From Stratiolaelaps scimitus (Eukaryota > Arthropoda > Arachnida > Mesostigmata > Laelapidae), in NCBI GenBank assembly GCA_019614645.1, contig JABWDB010000001.1:558001-622000 (forward strand): a stretch of DNA of 64,000 nucleotides, given 5' to 3'. Of the stretch, positions 25,681 through 38,972 are shown piece after piece (the first letter of the stretch is position 1; each line of letters starts with the position of its first letter). The position numbers and the translations under genes are program-made. Below the pieces are notes generated by a model, which searched no databases, was not told the DNA's origin, and saw only the letters and a program-made list of their open reading frames with translations.

Positions 25681-27194
25681 AGATTTCCCAAGGAAAGCTT
25701 GGCCAGGAAATCTCGTCCCGCGATTCGTGCTTCGTTGCCCCTCTGTCGCCCGCCTTCTCCAGCCGCTCGAATCGTGGTGGTCGCGGTGGCAGTGGTGGTG
25801 GTGGTGTCAACGTCGTCGTCGTCGTCTTCGTCGCCGTAGCGAGCAGCATTGCGTGGAACGCTGCTGCTGAACAGAGCTGTGAAGATGTTCTCTCGTTCGC
25901 TCTCCCTCCTTTAAGTCCTTTCTATGCCGAGTATCTCCTTGCATCCCAGCAGGCCGTCGGCAGCAGCGCCTGGCAGCAAGCAACCCCGCCAAGCGGTGCT
26001 TGGGAAGCCTGCTCACGTCCCTGATAACCACTTGACTCCTTTGTAAATCCTTGTTCAGCTGCGCTTCTCGCGAGGCCGCTACGCTACGCCACGGCATTGC
26101 TACTCGGCGTTGTAGTGAGAACTGTACTGACTGCTCCCTTCATCCTGTCTCGTGTGTATGCGCGTCCCGATGCCGCCGTCTTGTACCGCCTCTGTCATCC
26201 GAGGCTACCAACCGAGCGCCTCGCGTCCATTCTTCGTAAGAGATTCAGCTCTTGTCGTGTAGGTGTCGTCTTCGGATTGCCTTTTCCTCGGCGGTGGTGG
26301 GCGCTGCTCGCTCTCGGGCTCGGTTGGCTCAGCGGCTCGTGTGCGGCTGGCTGGCTGGTCGCCCAATCTCAAGTGTGTACGCCTGAGTATGTGGATGTGT
26401 GTGCGTATGTCTCCATGTACAACCATCTACGAGTGGCTCTCGTATAGTCGCACTCTGTGTGTGTAGCGATTTGCTTGATTGTAATTCAGTCATCGAGCGG
26501 CGGCGCGGGGGAAGAGCGGGAGGGTATCGGGAAGGCGAAAGCCGAAGAGCTGCAAACACAATACTAAATCACGATCATCAAAGGGCGCAGAGGAAGACCT
26601 TGAAGAGAAAATATAACCGGCCAGGCGTCAACCGAAAAAAAAAAAGAAAAAACAGGAGGAGACGACGACGACGACGACGAACGAACGAAGTAGAAGAGGA
26701 AGAAACAGTGAGTCGAGCTAGTTTTCCCATGGATGGACGGGCGAGAATAAGGAGACACTGAAGGAGCCGGCGGCCGGGGGTAACGGTTCAAATCTTGACC
26801 GCCCGCCGATCGAAGGCTGCCGCGTTCCCTCGTTTGCCCGAGCTCTCGCCTCGCTTATTGATGACGGGGTTCGCTCAGCTGTAGTGCGTGGTAGTCGGCC
26901 AGTCGTTCGCGCCAGAGTGGCGGCGGCGGCGGCAACGGCGGCTGGCAGTGGTCGTGGTGGTGTTGGAGACTCTGAGTAAGTAGTGGCGCGGCCGTAGTTG
27001 TACTATAGAGGTAGCTGTAGTATGTAAGCAGCTGCAGCAGCAGCAGCAAAGAGAGCAGGCGTTCACTGGCGGCTCGCCATCGAATGAATGGGGCAGCTCC
27101 GGCTGCATTGCAGAGGAAGTGTTGCTTGACTATCTCTGCTGCTGCTACTGCTTTCCCGGCCTTTCTTATACTACTGTTCATGGCCACTTCTCCT

Positions 27195-27239
27195 CGTTGT
27201 TGTTGTTGCTGCTGCTGCTGTTGCTGTTGTTGCTGTTGA
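27195..27239 (+). repeat. Mixed (TTG/CTG)n tract
   Basis: About 15 triplets alternating GTT/TTG and CTG units. On the opposite strand it reads as a poly-Gln stretch in one frame, but no coding context supports translation. Confidence 0.85.
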
Positions 27240-28229
27240 GGCCGAGCGAGTCCCGGAGTCGCGAGGAGCCGTGCAGGACGAAAACGAGTCGAGTGCGAAC
27301 CAAAGTAAAGCACAGCTAGCGAGCGTGAGAGACACAGAGAGAGAGAGGGGGGAGAGAGAGAGAGAAACTGAGTAGCGAGAATGAGAAGAAAGACTGACCA
27401 TTGGTCACTCATCACTCGCCGCACTGTTTCGCTCCCCATTCGAATTGTACTTGCCGTATCCTGCGACCCTCGATATCTGGCCCCGCTCCTGCCTGCGCTC
27501 GATCTCCCTCGCTCGGCCTGATGGCCTGGATGGCTGACTGCTGCTGCTGCTGCCGCTGTTTCTGCTGTCTTTTGTATTTATGGCCTCTTTCGGCTGCGGC
27601 GGCTGCTGCTTCTGCACGCTCCAGTAAGTTCTCACTTGACCGGTTGGACCGATTGCGCTGGACAGTGGCCACATCGACAGCAGCAGCAGCAGTAACATCG
27701 ACATGGATACACTTGGTATCCACGCATCTCTCAGGCGGTCTGTCGAGCTCGACTGGTCAGGCCGGGTGTCCGAGCGGAGCCGAGCCTTCCGCGGCCAAGA
27801 GTCTGAGGCGGCCGACCACACCGCCAACTTCAATGCTGCTGCTGCTACTGAACGCCGAGGCAACCGTTCGTTGGTCCCAATGCCGGGTTGGCAGCCGACT
27901 ACCAGGAGCGCACTAGTGGAAGCAGTAGTGGACTTGATGATGAGAATGCCTAAATAACGGGGGCGGGCGTGGGGCGCCCACCACGACTCTATCCATAGTC
28001 TGTCCATCGCTTCGGGGACGGCGTGCTAATGGTAACTGGCCAGTGGTCAAAAAAACCAAAAGATCCGAACGAAAGTAAGAGAGAAATAAGATGGCCACCG
28101 AAGGGAGACGATGAGGACGAGCAGTAGTCGTCGATAACAATGACCAACTCTCTCCCCTGCAAGAGCTCGCCGCTTCTGCTGCAGTGCCCACATTGACCGG
28201 GTGGCCGGCGGCCATTGGCGCAACTCGAT

Positions 28230-28930
28230 CGCGACTCGCTTCGTTAACTCCATCTCACAAAGCTCAAGGACATTCGAACTAACACGGCCGGCAACACAAA
28301 GCCATAACTTGTGTCGATCGGGTAACGGCGACCCTGCTTAAGTGCAAGATTTCTTGCACATTTTACTCGGTGACGTTTACTCTGATTCGAGACCCCCCGC
28401 GAATCCCCCTTTGGTCCTCATGATTATCTGACACTTAGATGGCTGCGAAGTTGCGATTTCGTTCATCCGATCGGTATCATCGATCGACTCATGAGAGCAG
28501 CTTCCGTCAGTATATCTTGTCTCAGATATTCGACGGAGCATGATCGAGTCATGCTGAGTTTCGACTTATATTATACGTTGTCGGATCAGTCCGAGCGGTC
28601 GGCGAGTGGCCGTCCACATGGACAAGGCAGAGATTTTAGGCTTTGCAAGCGAATTCAATCTTCCCGTAATCTACATATGGTTATATAGTGTCACGATATG
28701 ATGCAAGACAACAGTATGCGGGGCATCATAACTCTTCTTGAAGAACTCTTTGAAGCGCAGTCTCATCTGTATCCATACCCTTACTAGGGTATGCTACCGT
28801 TGTGGTGCTGTGAGAGATACCAGGGGCCTTCTTGTTGCGTTCCAGCGTCCCCGTAGTAAACGAAAGTGGCGGTGGCGGTCTAAAGCTTATCACTTGGGGA
28901 CATCGGTCATGTTATGGTGTTAGTCTAACC
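28230..28930. other. Unique-looking intron block, no gene seen
   Basis: This sequence is low in microsatellites. It contains a perfect 8-bp inverted repeat with a four-base loop (28774-28793) and short open frames of 61-65 codons that match nothing I recognise. It is a candidate conserved non-coding region. Confidence 0.4.
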
Positions 28931-29954
28931 CGGATTGCGCCTCGATCGCGCCGGCCCTCCCAATTGCGCCGCCACCGCTACCACCACCGTCACTACGTGA
29001 TTTATTGAGGAACGCCGTCCGGCGCCGACGAAGCCGAAGTGCTCAGCGGCCGACCGCCACCAGCTCTAGTTCGCCCCTTGACATCTCTTCGCTGTGCTGC
29101 TACTGCTGTTTCGGCTGCTTGGAATCAACAAATTGCTGTTGTGCAGTAGGGGCACGCTCGTGGGTTGCGGGGTAGCGGGGATTCGACACCGACGTCACTG
29201 GTTCAGCAATAGCTCTGACCACGACGATATGGACACAACACATAACACAGGACTAGGTATGTTGCTGGCCCTTGTTTTTTGGTTACGCTGTGTGTACAGT
29301 ACTCTCTTGTTCGTATAGGATCCTATGAGGCATAGTTGCTAACCAATTGTTGGCAAGCAGGCCTCCGCCCGTTGCTGCCTATATTATTTTATCCCTTGTC
29401 CTCTATTCCTTGTAATGATTGTGCCGCTGTCGTTATTTCTCTATCGTTGTCGAGCGATATCCTTACCTCCGAGCTATTTCTACCCCTATACTAGCTGCAT
29501 TGATGGCAGACATCGCGAATACCTTGCATATCCAATCCTACCGAATTCTGCTGCTGGCGTCGTTCGTCGCCGATGACGCCAACGGGAGCAGAGAGGGGGA
29601 AGAGCGGGGTCGTTCGTATCACCTACGATGCATTTAATCATGCATTGTTCTAACCTGCCTCACTGGCTGCCCGGTCGGCTAGCTTGACGACGCAAGGGAA
29701 GGCGCTTGCGAAGAGTGGACGGGCGTCGTCGCCACAAAAAAGTGCCCCTTATTTCAGGCCCCCAGCGCAAGCGGGAGTCGCTGCTTGTCCTGGCGCACAC
29801 GAGCAACGCCGCCACCACCACCGCCACCACCGCCACCGACGTCATCGAGGACAAACGACCAGACGAGAAAGCTAGCCTAGCCTGGTGGGCTTTGTGGCTC
29901 GTTCATTGCATGAAAAGGAGAGCTTCAGGACCGAAGGGAGAATTCAGGACCCAG

Positions 29955-29986
29955 GTTGGCGGTGTCGCGTTGGCGACACCGCCAGC
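29955..29986. other. Strong GC-rich hairpin
   Basis: Arms GGCGGTGTCGC (29958-29968) and GCGACACCGCC (29973-29983) are perfectly complementary around a GTTG loop. The stem extends by one A-T, one G-T and one G-C pair to about 14 bp. A diverged relative containing the same GTTGGCGACAC 11-mer lies at 36788-36810. Confidence 0.6.
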
Positions 29987-30366
29987 GGTGTTGGTCGCTC
30001 CTAAAGAAAGGGTAGAAGTAAAGGATAGGAATAGAGCATTGGGCGTTGGCATTGAGCGGCGTGGAAAACGGGAGGCCGGGAACGGGGGCTATCTACTCGG
30101 TCGTCGACTACTAGCACTGCTGCCCTTCTCCCGGGTTAAGTTGCACGCCCGCCTTCGCTGCTGCGAAGGCCCTGCTCGTCTAGTCGTTCCTCTCCTCGCC
30201 TGCCGGCCTGCTTAATAATAGGGCTTCATCTGTCTACTCTAGGCTCGGCGTCCCTCGGTCTCCTGTAAGCATTATCCTGTTATCTCGTCGCTCATATATC
30301 GGCGTGGCGGGCTTTTGTTTACTCGGGATGAATGTATCCCTCCTCGTGTCCAGATAGCGTCGACTC

Positions 30367-30399
30367 ATCCTCCTCCTCCTCCTCCTCCTCCTCCTCCTG
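30367..30399 (+). repeat. (TCC)11 microsatellite
   Basis: A pure TCC/CCT triplet array. It gives poly-Ser, poly-Pro or poly-Glu in overlapping open frames, which explains their length. Confidence 0.95.
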
Positions 30400-33300
30400 T
30401 AACCAGCCCGTCGATCCCTGCTCGCTCGTTCGCTTGCTCGATGCGATCCGTGCTGCTGGCGCCGCCGGTGGAGCTGGTGCTGCTGCCGCCGCCACCACCA
30501 CGGCCGTTACTACTGCCACTACTAGCACCGCTACTTCGGTAGGAGCTCTAGACAGCAACTAACGACTCCTTGGCTCGTCCCTTCGAGAAGGTACGGTTAG
30601 AGTAACGGCTGCCGACTAAAGGACGACGCTTGGAAGAGAGAAAGCGACGCAGACGGAGAGGAGATGTCTCTCGTCCTGACTCGAGGCAGGCAAGTCATCG
30701 GCTATGCTACCACCGCTGCTGGCACCAAGTACGAAGCGAAGTACGAAGGAACCATGGATGGAAGGGTCGAAAGGCCGTGAAATGGTGACAGACACAGGAG
30801 AGGGATAGTGCAGGAAGGGAGATTATCGGAGATCCATTTAGCAGTTGTCTCTTTGCTCCCGCCGGCGGTACGGTGGTGGTGGTAGTCCCAGGCGGGCCTG
30901 GTGTGTCCAGGACGGACCAGGGCCCGGGTGCTGCCGGGCGCCAGATCTGATGCCGAACGGGCCTTCCCTGCTCCCTAGAGGGACAGAGGAAGGAACAGTT
31001 GCCTGCAGGTCTCCAGGCCGAGGAGTCTGTCTAATCTCTCGACTCATACACATTGTGACGACTGGTGAGAACTGGTTTACCGGACGTTAAGATAATATTA
31101 AGGATATCTTGGACATGCGCATGAAGGCTGTGTGCAGCAGACTCTTCTATCCGGGACCCAGGCAGGCAGGCAGGCCTGCAGGCCGGCAGGCCAAGAAGAG
31201 AGCCGACAAAGGTGACGGCAGAGAGATGTGCAAGGCGAAGGAAAGGCGGCAGTGTAACCCCCACCTCCCCAAACTCCCTCCCCGCGCTGTTGGTCGGATG
31301 CATTGTTCCGTTGTGTTGGTGACCTTTTGTTTCGTCTCCTGTCGACCGGTTGTCCATTGTTTACTTGTGGGAGTGGCGTTAAAGATCCTGCACCCAAAGT
31401 CTCCAAGCCAACCCGAAGTAAAAGACTGGCTTCGTAGGACGCTGGGCCTCCTCGTCCTTATTCGGCAGCACCTATTCAAGAAATACGCCGCATGTATAGG
31501 AGACTTCTCCTTATTGTTATATCCGCTAGAATAGACGTTCCTATCTGTAATAGCGGCGTTGGCTAAAGGACAACGAAACCGGAAACATACAGGAATGGAT
31601 AGATTCACCAGCCTCGTGAACACAACAGCCGCCCTTGCATTTTCCTATCATATACACTATATTAACATCACGTATGGACAACACTCGAAAATCGCTCCGC
31701 TATACGCAAACAGTAACAGTAGATCGTGCTGAGCTTTCAGTAGCACTTCGGAGAGTAGACTTTCGCCAGACCGATTAAGGCCCGCCTTCCAGTGACGAAT
31801 ATATATCGGTCGACTCTTCACGAGACATTCAATCCTCTATCCGCGACTAATACCTCGGCCCCCAGCAGTCGGGCCGTTAGCCGACGCTGTTGCAACACAG
31901 ATCCGAGATCCGTTGGAGAATATCGGCGTCGTCGTCGTCGTTGTCGCCGCCGCCGCCCTCGATACCTCATCCGCTCTCATACTCACTCTCATTGGCACTA
32001 CCCGTCTCACTCTCACGAAGTCACTCGCTCTTCTCTCAGAGTAGTAGGCTTTCGTCGCCGTTGTCGTATCAACAATCCAATTTCCGTAATCGAATTTGAG
32101 CGAAACGCCCTTTGGCCAAACAGGAGCCACCCCGGCTGACTTGTCGGGCGTTGGGGGGGGGCTTGTCTTCGACTTCAACCATATCCAAGGGGCTAGCCCC
32201 GCCGCCACCGCCGCTGCTGCTGCTGCTGGCGACCCATACCGGGGAAACCCGAATCGAGTGGGGGCGAACCGAGCGTCCACCGGTCGAGGGCGACAAAAGC
32301 AGACCGAAGTGCAATGAATGCGCCACGGCGACAGGATGCGATACGACTGGTGTGGCTTGTTGCCTCCACCGCTCTGCCGTACGCCTAGCGAGCGCGTGGG
32401 ATAGATTTGTGCGAGGCGTCTGTGTTCTTCTCAAGAGAATGTGTCACCGTCGCAGGTTGTTGTTGGTTGTGTGACGCGTGTGCGCCAGCAACTCAGCCAC
32501 TGGCCGGCCGACCTACCAGTCGACCTAGCGTCGAAACGACGTTTCTCGCTTTCTCTATCTGCATCTATCTATTTGTCTGTCGGGTCTGGCTGTGAGTAGG
32601 CGGGTGGGCCACCGGTAGCCGGCACAGCCGGTTCACTGGCAGTCGGTCAAGCGGCCGTTGGCCGTTTTTCCTCTCGTTTCTCGGTCGTAGCCGTGCAGAG
32701 GCAGCGGCGGCCGTTACATGGAAGGCCATTGGCATTGTATGGCTATAAGTTATTTTTATTTCGCTGTTGGCTGTGGCTGTCGGCCGGCCGGCCGCCCGGC
32801 TTGCTGGCTAGCTATTTGAGAACATAACGACGTCTATGGGCCACCCACAACACTCTCGTCGTTCGGCGCCCATTCGAGGACGCGGAGGAAGGCGCGGGGG
32901 ACAGCCAGGAGGCAAACGGGAGGCCGAGGCGACGAAGCGAGCCAGGAGGGCTAGAGGCGGACGCGGGGGATGGGCTCTTCTCGCTTTCAACGCCAATTGA
33001 AATCTTTCAGAATGTGCTCGAGGGTAACGGGAAGATAGGGGGCGAGGCCAGAGGAGGCCGACTTTGAAGGAACCGAGAGCGTAGGTCTTCTTTGAAGATG
33101 GAGACGACGCCGGCGGCCGCCGAGAATCGTGTTCGGACTTTAGGACCCTATCAGGCCATCACCGCGCACACACATTGCGCACAGATCGCAACTGCCCACG
33201 TTCATCGGGGTCTTGCGAGCCGACGCGGGCGAGGACGGAACAGGGTTGAGGAGTAGCACATGACAATAAAAGCGTTCCCGGATCACATTGCTGCTGCTGC

Positions 33301-36300
33301 TGCTGGTCACTGGCCGCTGGCTTTCTCTACTCGGCCTTCGAGGGATCCCCTCAACGCGTTTTTTTCTTCTCTATTCCCACCTCCCAGTCCCCAGCGTTAC
33401 GCTAGTCATTGAGCTGTTGCTTGTGACTCCGTCATGCAGCTCTCATGGACACGAGGGCCCTTAAGGGAGCCACTCGGCTGGCACAGTTCTTTCGCTGAGT
33501 CGTTTTGCCTTTTTGCATCCCGGCTGTGTTTTTGTTCGTTCTACAATGTTGAGATATTGTGGTCTACGCTGTGATACGGACTGTGGTTTCAGAGCTAGCC
33601 ATTTGCGTCCAGCGAGAGGATGCAAAGGACTAGCACGGCACACCTTCGCCAAGAGATTCGCTTCTCCCCAAGATTCTTCGATTTCCGACCGGAGTCGTCT
33701 ACGGTTTTCCTCAAGCTAGACAAGAATAGCGATAGAAAGGAGAGAGAGAGAGAGGGACGGGGATGGAGGCCATTATACCCTGGCCCGTATAACAATACCA
33801 CGTGTATGCGCATCTTGATAGTTTGTCCGATGCTCATGGACCGTCCGGGTAACAACAACAGGAGCAGCAGCAATAGCAGCAGCGACAGCGACAACAACAA
33901 CTGTGCAAGCAGTCGAATGAATCGTTGTCGTCGCGGCTGCAGAAATACGAGTTGTTCCGCTGCACGTTGAATTGACTCTGTCGGCTACCACTTCCACTGG
34001 TGCCAGGCGCGAAATGCGAATGCCTTAGCGGTGTGGAGCCGTCGGAGCGCCATGCGTCCTAATTTATGGCAATCCGGATTTACAAGCAATTGCATACGGG
34101 GTTGTTCCACAGCGGGCGTGTCGATTTTCGGCGACTGGCAACGACTTGTCCAACTACTACGACTAGTGGAGCTACCCAACGGCTGCATGCATCTACGTAT
34201 ACAGGCTGCTGCATTTGCCTGACCGCACTCACGACACGGCCGTCTCTCGTTGTCGTCGTCATTTTGGATGCTTTCGAAGCCTCGGCCGATGAGAGTTAGC
34301 CAGCCAGCCAGCCTTCTCTTTTCGTATGGTGCCAAGGCAGGAACTGCCTTGCCATGGCTGTTCCGGTACACTATGGAGAACGAGAATGCGGTGGGTGGTG
34401 GTGGTCATGGGTGAATGTGTTGTGGGGACGCCGTAGTTCGTAGTCCCACGTGTCGTCGGCAGAGACGAGGGGTTGGGCCGACGCCTACACTGTGCTCGCC
34501 TCTCCCAACTGCTTGCCATGGTCGTCGTCAAGCTGCTGCTGCTGCAATGGGTGAAAAAGGCAGTACCAAGCCGTATGAGTCCCTTTGGTCGCGTCGTACT
34601 GACGTTGGCTTGTTGATTCTTCCTCCTCCTCCTCCTTTAGCTGTTTGATCTAGGTATAGCGTTCTAAACAGTGGTGGTACTCTGACGTAGTTGAGATATA
34701 CTCGTTGTTGTTGTGACATTCGTTTTGTGTCACCTTCGCCTCTGCCGGAATCCATCATCGATCGTCCCTTAGGTCGTCATTAGGCAGCACTCGTGCGTTG
34801 TTATCCAGCTTAGGCCTTCACCGGAGCTGGAACGAGCATGAACGCGCGGCCCGGCCCCATCTTGTAGCCATAGCATTGGCGGCAAGCCGGGCTGGAAGTT
34901 GTCAGTCTGGAGCGGGATTCAGGTCCGAGAACAGGACCAGCAGACGGATCAGACACAACACACAGATCGTTGTTGAGCACAAATTCATGTATGCCTGTAT
35001 GCCTGCGTATAACAGTGCACTGATGATCCAGCCAGCTCGAACGGGACGTACAAGATCAAACAGAAGTCCCTCGGTCGAACCACTAAGAGATTGCGGGGAC
35101 CTGGCTTGCTAGGTGTCAGCCAGTGGCAGCAAGGCGCGGCCCATGCGAATGTTGTTCGTCTGTTCGAGTTTTTGGCCCGGGATGAGATGAGAGAATGGGA
35201 GTGTGCGTATGTGCATTTGTATAACGCACGCGAATGCATGCGTCCGTGTGTGGATAGGTCGTATGTGGCAGTGTTGCTGTTGCTGCTGACTATGGTGGTG
35301 GTCACGGGTAGGGCAGATTGGAAGAGGTAGACGCTCAAGACAGGGAACAGATGAGATAGATAGTGTACTTTGAGGGCACCAACAGCAGCAGCAGCAGCAG
35401 CATCATGCACCTGGCGCGTGCCCACACGATGCGGAGCGGAGCCTGCCCGGTAGATGCTAGCTGGTTTTAGATCGGCGGCGGCGGCGGCGGCAGCAGCGGC
35501 CGCGGCAGGAACCAGCAGCGACAACAGCCAGACAAGGTGGGGTACACTGGCCAATGCTGGCTCGGCTGCATTATGCCGCTGAAGCCGGCGAACACCGCCG
35601 TCGACCGCGTCTGCCGGCGTTTCTGTTTCTTATCGCACAACAAACAAAAACTACTTCTTACTCACTGTTTGCTACCTCGTCTACCTTAAGAGGGTGAAGC
35701 TCCCAAACGGATGGAGCTCCGGGGGGGTGGGGGGCAAGGGACGAGGGGAAGGTAAAGGCTTGCATGCAGGTTGCTGTCGAAGTCCGACCAGCTTCGTGCA
35801 GTGCTTCAGGGAGAAAGTGAAAGACAGATAAGGCTGAGCTGCTCTTGTTGTTGTTGTTGTTGCTGTTGTTGTATTAGTGTTCGTCACAATGGCTGCTGTG
35901 GCAGGGAGTGAATGTATGGTTGTAGTAATGGTTGTAGTAGGCTCTGTGTGTGCTTGTATCTGTTCGCAGAGAGGTGGTCTGCACCCTTTGTACGTCTCTC
36001 TCTCTGTCTCTCTGTGTCGAAAATGTGCTAGACTTGGCTAGGCCAGCGCTCGCTGGTTGGTTCGTCGTTTGATGTTCATCATGAGAGCGAACCACAAACA
36101 GGGGTCGGGCAGCGGCAACTACATCAGCACACTGCTCGTCGACAACATAACATCATGACCACTCTCCCCACTCACAAGCCGTCCTCCACCCCCTGATCGC
36201 ATCATCAACGGGCAAAGCACGCCGACCCAACATACATCGTGGACGTACGGCACGCTTGTGAGCAACTGTACGCCAGACAAGCAGGGAGGGGATAGGCGCG

Positions 36301-36389
36301 TTGGACACAATCGTGTCTAAGGAGCCCATTTCGTCGTCGTTGTTGTTATTATTCCGTACCTCTGCCGCTCGAGATTTGCTCATATATAT

Positions 36390-37000
36390 GTCTCTCCCTT
36401 GCTCGCTCTCTGTCTCTCTCTCCGCGAATTATTATGCGGTCGAGAGATAGGATTGCATTGTGCTAACCGTAAATTGAGCGTGTGTAGAGAGAGAGTCGGC
36501 AGCTATATCTCGTTGGGGAAAATCATCGTCAGCTTCGTTCTCAATGCTAACAGATCTTGGCGTGAATGAACGAGATGTATGATTAATAGGGGGAGTGATA
36601 ATTTAATCGGATAACGAAAAGCAAAAAACAGCGTCGGCAAGTTAAAGCTCCGCACCAAATATGTCATCTACTGAACAGAATAACTCAGAATAATCTAGTC
36701 GTCTAATATAACCGGGGTCGGTAAACGCTCGCTAATCCTTCAACGGATGCGCGTAAATCATTGTTTGTTTTAATATATACAATGGTTGGTGACGCCGTTG
36801 GCGACACGGTATGTGCTGAATTGAAACTACATCTGCATATATAGAGGCCGTTGATACGTCGATGCAGCGTGAATGAGTCGGGCTGCTTTTTTTGAACTTT
36901 GTAAATTATTGAACGTGCGCGACCGCATAGTTGTTGGATAGCACAAAGAACACTCCACTGTGAACGCGTAAACGCCTTTCGTCAAAAAAATAACAGGATC
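36390..37000. other. AT-richer unique block, no gene seen
   Basis: About 600 bp of sequence mostly free of long simple repeats, apart from a short GA run and poly-T/poly-A stretches. It includes one TGATTAAT, a permissive PBX-Hox half-composite. It is a candidate enhancer region by contrast with its repeat-rich surroundings only. Confidence 0.3.
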
Positions 37001-37256
37001 GAGCTCATATAGGTTGTGGTATGAGAATTAGTGAAAACGAGGCTGTCAGATGAGGGGCTCGCTCCTTCAACAGTGTCGTGCCGATGCTGTGTGCCCACCA
37101 ACGTCATAAAAAATACAACTGCTACAACAACCACTGCTACGCTACGACTATAGCTGCTGCGGCGGTGGCTGCGGCGGTGGCTGCGGCGGCTCATGCCGCT
37201 TCTTCAGCCTCCCTCTGTTGCGCGTGGGTATATGTGTATAACACATAATAGCAGCT

Positions 37257-37261
<5 letters not shown>

Positions 37262-37288
<27 letters not shown>
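37262..37288 (+). repeat. (TA)13 microsatellite
   Basis: A pure AT-alternating tract inside the large intron. Confidence 0.93.
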
Positions 37289-37790
37289 ATGTGAGCGCAT
37301 TTACTTGATCAACATCATCAGCAAGATCATAAGTATGGTCGGCGACAATAGCTGCGACGGCTGCGGCAGGAGGATTTTTATGTGGGCCCAGGCTACGACT
37401 CACGGGCGGCGGCTCAGGCGGCACGAGGCAAGGCGAGATCTTGACTGGATGGCTGGCTGGCTGCCTGCCTCCCTGTCTGCCTATTTGCCAGTATGGGAGA
37501 GTAGTCCGCTTTGCTGCTGCTGCTGCTGCTACTACTATGTATGAGTGCCATCAGGGGCAGCCGTCTATGAGTCGGCTGAGGCCATTGACGTTATTGCCTT
37601 TCCACCCGTCTCCGACCGTCGACACTCGTTGTTCGCGCGGGTCCTGGGGCTTGGTTTTTTTTCATTCGCTCGTTCGTCCGCCCGCCCGCCCGTCCGTCAT
37701 TCGGCGGTGGTCATCCCACACACTTACGGCTCATGTACAGAAACAGTGAAATGACACAAGCTCTCGTCGAATCACTCCTGGGTGCTCTCC

Positions 37791-37811
37791 TGCCGAGGAT
37801 CGTCCTCGGCA
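37791..37811. other. Perfect 9-bp inverted repeat, TCG loop
   Basis: TGCCGAGGA and TCCTCGGCA flank a three-base TCG spacer. It may form a small hairpin or be a dimeric protein site. No poly-T follows, so it is not a bacterial-type terminator. Confidence 0.6.
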
Positions 37812-38950
37812 ACCTTTTCATATCCCGTATGGTTAACCGGTAGCCGCTTTCGGTACGAATACTTATCCGCCGTGTATGAGGCAAGCGTCTAGACCATACG
37901 GTTGCTTCAGGATAGGTGGCTGTCTAGTGAATGCCGATGTTCATCTGGCGTTCCACCCGATCGAAGTCCTGCATCGCAGGCCGCTCTGTCGTCTGGCTGC
38001 AACAACATGCAAGCATATGAGCGGAGAGAAAAGTGACTTTAGCAGTGACCGGTCAAGACATCCACTTCTTCTTGGCTGTTTCTTCTATATACCGACTGGG
38101 CCGGTATGGGCCGGTCGCATAATTTAGGGCTTTAATATACTCCCTAGCTGGCGGCCCGAGTTGGCTGTCTGTCTGCGAGCCAGCCAGCCAGCCTGCCCCA
38201 CAACTGGCTCCGGTAGCAACACCCATCCGCTGACTTAGCCAACAGCCGTCTGCTCCGTTCATCTGGGACGAGAGTGAAGAGAGTGCAGCACACTGGCGCT
38301 GCCAGGGACCACGTCGGGATGGCCAAGGAGTCAACAGGCTACAATAAATATAACCACTCCAGTATATGAAGTGAGAGAGAGAGCCAGGGAAGGATCGCTT
38401 ATACGGGATGGCGCTCCGGAACGAACTGGTCGTCGCAGTTGTCGTCGTCATCCTCGACGTGGACTTTGGGAAAGTCCATCTGCATCGTGTGCTACGGCTA
38501 ACCGCTCCCGCGGCCGCTGCCACCGATGCTGGGACTCCTTGCCGGCCTGTTGTCCAGGTGGCCGTAATGTCCTCCTGTTTGGCTATCCTGTATGGAGTTC
38601 GGTGGTGAGTGTGAACGCCCAACTCATGGCTGCGCTGGGCAGCACAGCGTTTGTAGCCAGGCCAACTTGAAACGGATGATCTAAAGCGTCGCCAGCCGGC
38701 GCCAGCGCAGCAGCTACGCTTTCGACTAACCCGAACGAAGGTTGAAGCAGCGAGGACCGCTAACACGTTGACGCTAACCCGACTAGTAGTAGTAGTAGGC
38801 CAGCCTTAGCAAACCATTCAGTGAAGGGAATCTATTACAAGGCGGTACCGATGACTGCGACCACTGGAGACGGCCAGACTATTAACTAGCCTGCCAGTAG
38901 CCTCTCTGGCCGGCAGGACGCCCGCCTGTGAGTCTGTATGTGTGTCCTCC

Positions 38951-38972
38951 TCGTGTGTGTGTGTGTGTGTGT
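38951..38972 (+). repeat. (GT)11 microsatellite
   Basis: A pure GT tract followed by ATAGCG. Confidence 0.92.

Noticed and set aside
27405..28007. 200-codon open frame on -
   Set aside because: It overlaps long open frames in other phases over CAG/CTG and CGG tracts, the pattern expected when repeats remove stops from several frames at once.
38053..38766. 237-codon open frame on the - strand, the longest in the window
   Set aside because: Composition is low-complexity (Ser/Arg/Thr/Ala strings) arising from triplet repeats on the other strand. No domain, splice or start context. One or two frames of this length are plausible in 64 kb of stop-poor GC-rich repeats.
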